A stretch of DNA of 64,000 bases, taken from contig NZ_JARXVF010000008.1 of NCBI RefSeq assembly GCF_029892515.1, positions 1 to 64,000 of the forward strand. The letters run 5' to 3'. The DNA comes from Pseudaminobacter soli (ex Li et al. 2025) (GTDB taxonomy: Bacteria > Pseudomonadota > Alphaproteobacteria > Rhizobiales > Rhizobiaceae). Numbering within the stretch: the first letter of the stretch is position 1; each line of letters opens with the position of its first letter. The position numbers and the translations under genes were made by a program. Shown here piece after piece: positions 59,918 to 64,000 of this stretch. The notes under the pieces are model-generated. The model searched no databases and had not been told where the DNA came from. It saw only the letters and a program-made list of their open reading frames with translations.

Positions 59918-60355
59918 ATGATTAGCCCTCTCAAGACCGCCGCCCTTGCCGCAGCCATTTGCGCAACTTCGCTGGTCTGCGTGCAGTCGGCAAATGCCGA
60001 TCAATTCACCACTATCTACCCGGACTACGATCTCTACAGGCTTCCGAACGGCAGCCTGGCGGTGAACCCTGCCGACGTTGCGAGAAACTACGGCATCACC
60101 GCACCGGCCTATGCTTACGGAATAACCGCCCCGGCCTATGCCTACGGGATGACTGCTCCGGCCCCTGTCGCTCCGGCTCCTGTCGCCCCTGCCGCTCCGT
60201 CCCATGTCTATGGGATCACTGCTCCCGCGGCAGCAGCGGGACCGCAACCGGGATCAGCGGACTGGCTTCGTTATTGCAGTGGCCGCTATCGCACGTTCAA
60301 CGCCAATACGGGCACCTTTACCGGCTACGATGGCCTGCAGCACTTCTGCAGGTAA
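59918..60355 (+). CDS. BA14K family secreted protein (copy 2, internal repeats)
   Basis: A 145-residue exported protein: signal MISPLKTAALAAAICATSLV ending near NADQ, then repeated YGITAPAYA units and an Ala/Pro stretch (residues 62-105), and the BA14K module WLRYCSGRYRTFNANTGTFT...HFC. ATG at 59918 within the shared context GCGAGAAGGAGATTGT(C/G/A)ATGATTAG. The repeat-rich middle suggests length variation between strains. Confidence 0.88.
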   Translation: MISPLKTAALAAAICATSLVCVQSANADQFTTIYPDYDLYRLPNGSLAVNPADVARNYGITAPAYAYGITAPAYAYGMTAPAPVAPAPVAPAAPSHVYGITAPAAAAGPQPGSADWLRYCSGRYRTFNANTGTFTGYDGLQHFCR

Positions 60356-60390
60356 GTTCGCGAGCGCACGCGGCTTTCACGAAGATCTGT

Positions 60391-60420
60391 CATGGCTCCC
60401 GCAAACCGCCGGGAGCCATG
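60391..60420 (+). terminator. Hairpin after BA14K copy 2
   Basis: Perfect 10-bp stem CATGGCTCCC/GGGAGCCATG; a TTTTTT tract lies nine bases beyond. Confidence 0.55.
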
Positions 60421-60473
60421 AAGCCAGCTTTTTTCGGGCCCATTCACAAATCCTCCGGCAGGCGTCGAATTCC

Positions 60474-60501
60474 TTGCACTCTGGTCCCGCTCTCTTACCT
60501 G
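60474..60501 (+). promoter_or_regulatory. Conserved BA14K promoter (copy 3)
   Basis: TTGCAC, 16 bases, TACCTG preceded by GAATTCC, matching the promoters of copies 2, 4 and 5. Confidence 0.55.
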
Positions 60502-60554
60502 TCTCCTTATACCTTAACTCGCTAATATAGCGGGTTTGCGAGAAGGAGATTGCG

Positions 60555-60974
60555 ATGATTAGTCCTCTCAAGACCACTGTTCTCGCCGCGGCCGTGGCCG
60601 CGACCACGTTGGCCACCGCGCCGGCGGCGAATGCCAACCCGGCCGTGGCATGGGCCGTCGTAGGCGGCGTCGCCGCAGGCGCATTGATAGTCGGCGCGCT
60701 CAGCTATCCCAGATGGCATGGAGCTTACGCGGGACCGGGCTATACCGGCACCCAGCCCTTGTATGCTCCCGCTTACGCCGGGACGCCGCCGACATATGGC
60801 ACGAGCTATGTCGGTACGGCGCCGCTATACGCGCCTGCCACCACAGTAACCGTGTCGCGCCAGCCCGGGTCGGCCGGGTGGCTTTCCTACTGCGAGAGCC
60901 GCTACCGGACATTCAACCCGCGCACCGGCACTTTTATTGGCGCCGATGGCCGACAGCACTTCTGCAATGGCTGA
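60555..60974 (+). CDS. BA14K family secreted protein (copy 3)
   Basis: A 139-residue exported protein: signal MISPLKTTVLAAAVAATTLA ending at ANA, a Gly/Ala hydrophobic stretch (AVAWAVVGGVAAGALIVGAL) that could be a membrane segment, a Tyr/Pro/Gly-rich middle and the BA14K module WLSYCESRYRTFNPRTGTFI...HFC. ATG at 60555 in the shared GAGAAGGAGATTG context. Confidence 0.88.
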   Translation: MISPLKTTVLAAAVAATTLATAPAANANPAVAWAVVGGVAAGALIVGALSYPRWHGAYAGPGYTGTQPLYAPAYAGTPPTYGTSYVGTAPLYAPATTVTVSRQPGSAGWLSYCESRYRTFNPRTGTFIGADGRQHFCNG

Positions 60975-60978
60975 CCCC

Positions 60979-61097
60979 GGACAATCAAACAACGGTTCCC
61001 CGTAAGGCGCGGGGAACCGCAACAAACAAGAAGTTTGCGCTCTCGTTCACAATTGGGCTCAAAGTCAGTCTAATTCCTTGCCCACCGACACTTCCCC
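60979..61097. repeat. Duplicated intergenic segment, copy A
   Basis: Near-identical to 61549-61668 (first 40 bases identical). It carries a hairpin (GGTTCCCC/GGGGAACC, 60994-61018) followed by the shared promoter of the next BA14K gene, so gene and promoter were duplicated as one unit. Confidence 0.85.
60994..61018 (+). terminator. Hairpin after BA14K copy 3
   Basis: Perfect 8-bp stem GGTTCCCC/GGGGAACC with a GC-rich loop; no T-run. Confidence 0.55.
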
Positions 61098-61105
61098 CTT
61101 ATCTC
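61078..61105 (+). promoter_or_regulatory. Conserved BA14K promoter (copy 4)
   Basis: TTGCCC, 16 bases, TATCTC within the duplicated intergenic segment. Confidence 0.6.
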
Positions 61106-61156
61106 CTTTAATGCTTTACCCGCCATCCAATGCGGGTTTGCGAGAAGGAGATTGTA

Positions 61157-61543
61157 ATGATTAGTCCTCTCAAGACCACCGCTCTCGCCGCAGTTTTAGC
61201 TGCGACCACACTGACCACATCCGCCCCACCGGCATATGCAAATCCTGCAGCAGCATGGTGGATCGTAGGAGGCGTCGCCGCAGGCGCCTTGCTGATAGGG
61301 GCGGCTGGCTGGAAGAACAATTGGTGGGGAGCGACCCCCGCCTACACCGGCGTGCAGCCCTTGTACGCTCCGGGAGCGGTAGCAGCGGCGGTACCGCTCT
61401 ACGGCCCCGGCTTCGTGACGACGGCCCTGCAGCCCTGGTCACCCGCATGGTTCCAGTATTGTGAGAACCGTTATCGCACGTTCAATACCAATACCGGCTA
61501 CTTCATCGACGCCACCGGCCAGCCGCACTTCTGCGGCCGTTGA
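61157..61543 (+). CDS. BA14K family secreted protein (copy 4)
   Basis: A 128-residue exported protein: signal ISPLKTTALAAVLAATTLTT ending near AYA, hydrophobic WWIVGGVAAGALLIGAAGW, short middle and BA14K module WFQYCENRYRTFNTNTGYFI...HFC. Very similar to copy 5 (shared GPGFVTTALQPWSP before the module). ATG at 61157; the in-frame upstream extension to 61130 covers the Shine-Dalgarno sequence and is rejected. Confidence 0.88.
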   Translation: MISPLKTTALAAVLAATTLTTSAPPAYANPAAAWWIVGGVAAGALLIGAAGWKNNWWGATPAYTGVQPLYAPGAVAAAVPLYGPGFVTTALQPWSPAWFQYCENRYRTFNTNTGYFIDATGQPHFCGR

Positions 61544-61548
61544 CCTCT

Positions 61549-61668
61549 GGACAATCAAACAACGGTTCCCCGTAAGGCGCGGGGAACCACAGTAACCAAG
61601 AAGTTTGCGTGCTCGTTCACAATTGGGCTCAAAGTTAGTCGAATTCCTTGCCGACCGACACTGCCTCC
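61549..61668. repeat. Duplicated intergenic segment, copy B
   Basis: Second copy of the segment at 60979-61097, differing by scattered substitutions; contains the same hairpin (61564-61588) and promoter. Confidence 0.85.
61564..61588 (+). terminator. Hairpin after BA14K copy 4
   Basis: Same GGTTCCCC/GGGGAACC hairpin as after copy 3. Confidence 0.55.
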
Positions 61669-61675
61669 TTATCTC
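61648..61675 (+). promoter_or_regulatory. Conserved BA14K promoter (copy 5)
   Basis: TTGCCG, 16 bases, TATCTC within the duplicated segment. Confidence 0.6.
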
Positions 61676-61737
61676 TTTCCCCATAGCATTAATGCTTTAC
61701 CCGCCGTCCCATGCGGGTTTGCGAGAAGGAGATTGTG

Positions 61738-62076
61738 ATGATTAGCCCTCTCAAGACCACCGCTCTCGCCGCAGTTTTGGCTGCGACCACGCTGACCGCA
61801 TTCGCTCCACCGGCATATGCCAACTGGTTTGGGTGGTGGGGCACCGGCAGCGTGCAGCCTCTATACCCACCCTCCGGCTATGTCGGCACTGCACCGCTAG
61901 CTGCTCCGGGAGCAGTAGCAGCCATGCCGCTCTACGGCCCCGGCTTCGTGACGACGGCCCTGCAACCCTGGTCGCCCGAATGGTTCCGGTACTGTGAGAA
62001 CCGTTATATGACTTTCAATGCCACTACCGGTTACTTCATTGACTCAACTGGCCAGCCGCATTTCTGCGGTCGCTGA
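61738..62076 (+). CDS. BA14K family secreted protein (copy 5)
   Basis: A 112-residue exported protein: signal ISPLKTTALAAVLAATTLTA ending near AYA, a short Gly/Trp/Pro middle lacking the hydrophobic stretch of copies 3-4, and the module WFRYCENRYMTFNATTGYFI...HFC. It shares GPGFVTTALQPWSP with copy 4. ATG at 61738 after GAAGGAG; the extension to 61711 is rejected. Shortest of the array. Confidence 0.88.
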   Translation: MISPLKTTALAAVLAATTLTAFAPPAYANWFGWWGTGSVQPLYPPSGYVGTAPLAAPGAVAAMPLYGPGFVTTALQPWSPEWFRYCENRYMTFNATTGYFIDSTGQPHFCGR

Positions 62077-62083
62077 CTGACGC

Positions 62084-62118
62084 AAAGGTCCCTCGATCAT
62101 ATGATCGGGGGACCTTTC
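62084..62118. terminator. Terminator after the BA14K array
   Basis: Long stem AAAGGTCC...GATCAT/ATGATC...GGACCTTT centred on 62100; closes the array and may also serve the convergent L,D-transpeptidase gene. Confidence 0.8.
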
Positions 62119-62221
62119 GAAAAGGTATTCCCGCCTCACTTCTTCTGAAGCCAGCCCTCAATTCGAACGCCGAAGATCGCCGCCCCCCCCGGCGACAGAA
62201 ACGGGCCTTCCGAATCCAATC

Positions 62222-62791
62222 TTAAAGAACGACGACCGGCGTCCCGATCCTCACGCGGCCATAGAGATCCACGACATGCTCGTTGAGCATGCGAATGCAG
62301 CCGTTTGAGACTGCATGGCCTATCGTCCACGGCTCGTTGGTGCCATGGATGCGATACATCGTGTCCTCGCCTCTGCCGCTGTAAAGATAGAGCGCCCGAG
62401 CGCCGAGCGGGTTGTGCGGCCCGCCGTCCACGCCGTCGGCATATCTTGCGTATTTGCGTGGATTGCGCTCGATCATGTCGTCGGTCGGCCGCCAATGCGG
62501 CCACTCCTCCTTGCGGCCGATCACGGCACGGCCGGACCATTCGAGACCAGCCTTGCCGACACCCACCCCATAGCGTCGCGCGACTCCGGGACGGATGACC
62601 AGGAAGAGGAACCTCTGCCGCGGATTGATGACCACGGTGCCTGGCGCATATTCGCGCGAAAAGGCGACCTCCTGCGGCGAGAACTTCGGGTTAAGGCCAA
62701 AATGCCTGTGGTGGGTTTTGGCTGCCAAGGCGATTTGGGGTGCCGCCACAGCGGCCACCAGCCCCAGCATGAACGAACGGCGAGTGAACAT
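62222..62791 (-). CDS. L,D-transpeptidase (YkuD domain)
   Basis: A 189-residue exported enzyme. The N-terminus MFTRRSFMLGLVAAVAAPQI resembles a twin-arginine signal. The YkuD domain spans about residues 55-189 with the catalytic motif IHGTNEPWTIGHAVSNGCIR (His and Cys present). It forms 3-3 peptidoglycan crosslinks or attaches proteins to peptidoglycan. ATG at 62791 follows GAGGGC. Convergent with the BA14K array; 145 bases from the next L,D-transpeptidase-family gene. Confidence 0.93.
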   Translation of the reverse strand: MFTRRSFMLGLVAAVAAPQIALAAKTHHRHFGLNPKFSPQEVAFSREYAPGTVVINPRQRFLFLVIRPGVARRYGVGVGKAGLEWSGRAVIGRKEEWPHWRPTDDMIERNPRKYARYADGVDGGPHNPLGARALYLYSGRGEDTMYRIHGTNEPWTIGHAVSNGCIRMLNEHVVDLYGRVRIGTPVVVL

Positions 62792-62937
62792 GAACTGCCC
62801 TCTTCGCACATGGAATAGATGCCTGAAATGCCGACAATTGCCCCTAAAAGTTTAGGTCGCATTTCGAGCACGTCCAGAGGACGAAAGGCGCTCTATGAGC
62901 CGGACCCTGTGGGGCAGCCGGCCGATTGAAGAAGACG

Positions 62938-63954
62938 TCAGTTTTCGGGATTGGCCTGATCGGTGACCAGAACCGCGTCGGGCCGGCTGATCGGCACGCG
63001 GGTGCGCGACGTCTTCTTGGCCAGTTCCTTGGCGCCATTCTTCTCAAGCATGGCGCGGAAGCTCGGATGCATGCCGCCGTCCGAATAGGCATGCGCAGAA
63101 ATGAGCGTGCCGTTGGTGGCCATCGCTTCCATGGCGCGGCTATCGGCGTCGCGCTTGGCGATCAGTTCCGGGTCGGGCGCGTTCGTCATCGGCGGGCAGG
63201 CAGCGAGCGGGTTGTCTGGCTCGCCATTGGCGAATTGCGCGTCGAATACATAATGCCCGCCGCAGGCCGAGACGACGGCAGGCCGGCGCTTGACCTCGAG
63301 AATGTCGTAGCCTTCCTTGAGGTTCTTCCAGAACGTCATGTTCGGATCGCCGCGATGCCGCGCCATGTTCTGCGGCGTCATGCGGAACGGGAGAGCCTGC
63401 ACCTGGAACGAGGTCTGCCCACCCCGGAGCGCCTCGCGCACCACGGAATAGATTTCCGAAACGCCGTCGTCGGTCATGGCATAGCAGCCCGAGGACGAGC
63501 AGGCCCCATGCACCATGAGCGACTCTCCGGTGTATCCCAGCGCGTTTTCCAGCTTGTTCGGGAAGCCGATGTCGAAGGACAGGTAATATTGCGATGCCGG
63601 GTTCAGCATCTTGGCCGTAACCTGGTAGAAGCCCTCGGGCGCCTGGCGGTCGCCATTGCGCTTCTTGGGCCCGAGCTGGCCCGACCAGCGGCACATCGGA
63701 TAGGTTTTCAGCAGAGCGTAGCGGCCGCTGGCGGTCCGCTTCCAGATCTCAAGCTCGCTCTCTTCCTTGAAGATGCGCACCAGGATCGGATCGGACGGCT
63801 TCATTTGCCGGGCCGTCATCTGGTTCACCAGCGAGGCCGGAATAGGCTGGCTGGCCTTCACATTGGGATCGAGCACGCTCGTCACGCAGCCCGCCAGCGC
63901 CGTCGAAAGCGCCAGTGCAGCCAAAGGAACAGCAAGTCTACGCAGCAGATTCAA
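62938..63954 (-). CDS. L,D-transpeptidase-family lipoprotein (YafK/DpaA-like)
   Basis: A 338-residue lipoprotein: signal LLRRLAVPLAALALSTALAG then Cys (lipobox LAGC). The catalytic domain (about 55-190) starts ILVRIFKEESELEIWKRTAS and includes VHGACSSSGCYAM (His and Cys in place). The C-terminal 140 residues are an extra region with CGGHYVFDAQF. It resembles YafK, a family whose E. coli member is an amidase (DpaA) that releases Lpp from peptidoglycan, so it may cleave, not form, crosslinks. ATG at 63954. Confidence 0.88.
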   Translation of the reverse strand: MNLLRRLAVPLAALALSTALAGCVTSVLDPNVKASQPIPASLVNQMTARQMKPSDPILVRIFKEESELEIWKRTASGRYALLKTYPMCRWSGQLGPKKRNGDRQAPEGFYQVTAKMLNPASQYYLSFDIGFPNKLENALGYTGESLMVHGACSSSGCYAMTDDGVSEIYSVVREALRGGQTSFQVQALPFRMTPQNMARHRGDPNMTFWKNLKEGYDILEVKRRPAVVSACGGHYVFDAQFANGEPDNPLAACPPMTNAPDPELIAKRDADSRAMEAMATNGTLISAHAYSDGGMHPSFRAMLEKNGAKELAKKTSRTRVPISRPDAVLVTDQANPEN

Positions 63955-64000
63955 ATCCGGATCGTCCCCGAAAGCCCGTCACCCGATCCTGACCTGCCAC

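Noticed and set aside
60100-60215. CRISPR-like short repeats (YGITAPAYA coding repeats)
   Set aside because: They are in-frame peptide repeats of a BA14K gene, without spacers of uniform length or cas genes.

Overview
The window looks like chromosomal DNA of an alphaproteobacterium of the order Hyphomicrobiales, most likely a Mesorhizobium/Aminobacter-type (Phyllobacteriaceae) organism. The evidence is GC-rich coding sequence, the linked lrp–trxB–lsrB genes, a greA–lpsB/lpcC–lpsE-type lipopolysaccharide cluster, several BA14K proteins, extensin-like secreted proteins, a large UvrB with N- and C-terminal extensions, and rhizobial-style palindromic intergenic repeats. The genus is inferred from gene content and was not tested by alignment. 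I saw no tRNA, rRNA, CRISPR array or complete insertion sequence.

Layout. 0-9.5 kb: a cold-shock gene with a small basic ORF behind it, a gene remnant and palindromic repeats, a VOC protein, a CmlA/FloR-type phenicol exporter (-) with a possible leader-peptide attenuator, carB (+), an orphan branched-chain amino-acid-type binding protein and a small phage-type domain protein. 9.5-15.3 kb: GNAT, lytic transglycosylase lipoprotein, Ogt, a second cold-shock gene, a GST, and a translationally coupled pair of EAL genes of which the second is degenerate. 15.4-24.3 kb: aspartate aminotransferase, a Tat-exported peptide-binding protein divergent from an EF-G paralogue, then two small structured non-coding RNAs (AbcR-like) in tandem downstream of lsrB, with trxB and lrp beyond. 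24.3-31.1 kb: surface polysaccharide genes. These are a lower-GC islet of two GT25 enzymes, a pyruvyl transferase-like protein and a methyltransferase, followed by GT2, two GT4-type enzymes and greA, which has a terminator-like leader.

31.3-42.2 kb is housekeeping and accessory: a frameshifted PQQ-type sugar dehydrogenase, DUF1176, a DMT transporter, DUF486, DUF3775, two extensin-like proteins, DUF1062, a CNNM/CorC-type membrane protein, a divergent HxlR/FMN-reductase pair, a thioesterase and a VOC protein. 42.2-46.1 kb is a tightly overlapping catabolic operon (GMC oxidoreductase, enolase-superfamily dehydratase/racemase, hydroxyacid dehydrogenase). 46.1-55.8 kb: ABC-F ATPase, DUF937, two DUF1344 proteins, SemiSWEET, a GT4, uvrB and dodecin. 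55.8-64 kb: an MdoB/LTA-synthase-like transferase, two tandem cold-shock genes, a five-gene BA14K array with repeated promoters and hairpins, and two L,D-transpeptidase-family proteins.

A large share of the genes serves the envelope: LPS core and decoration, peptidoglycan remodelling (lytic transglycosylase, L,D-transpeptidases), secreted extensin/BA14K proteins and a glycerophosphotransferase. Small regulatory RNA elements are the second theme (AbcR-like RNAs, greA leader, cmlA leader, carB leader, cold-shock leaders). Start codons were adjusted to Shine-Dalgarno sequences and family lengths where possible. All family names rest on recognition of motifs without database searches.
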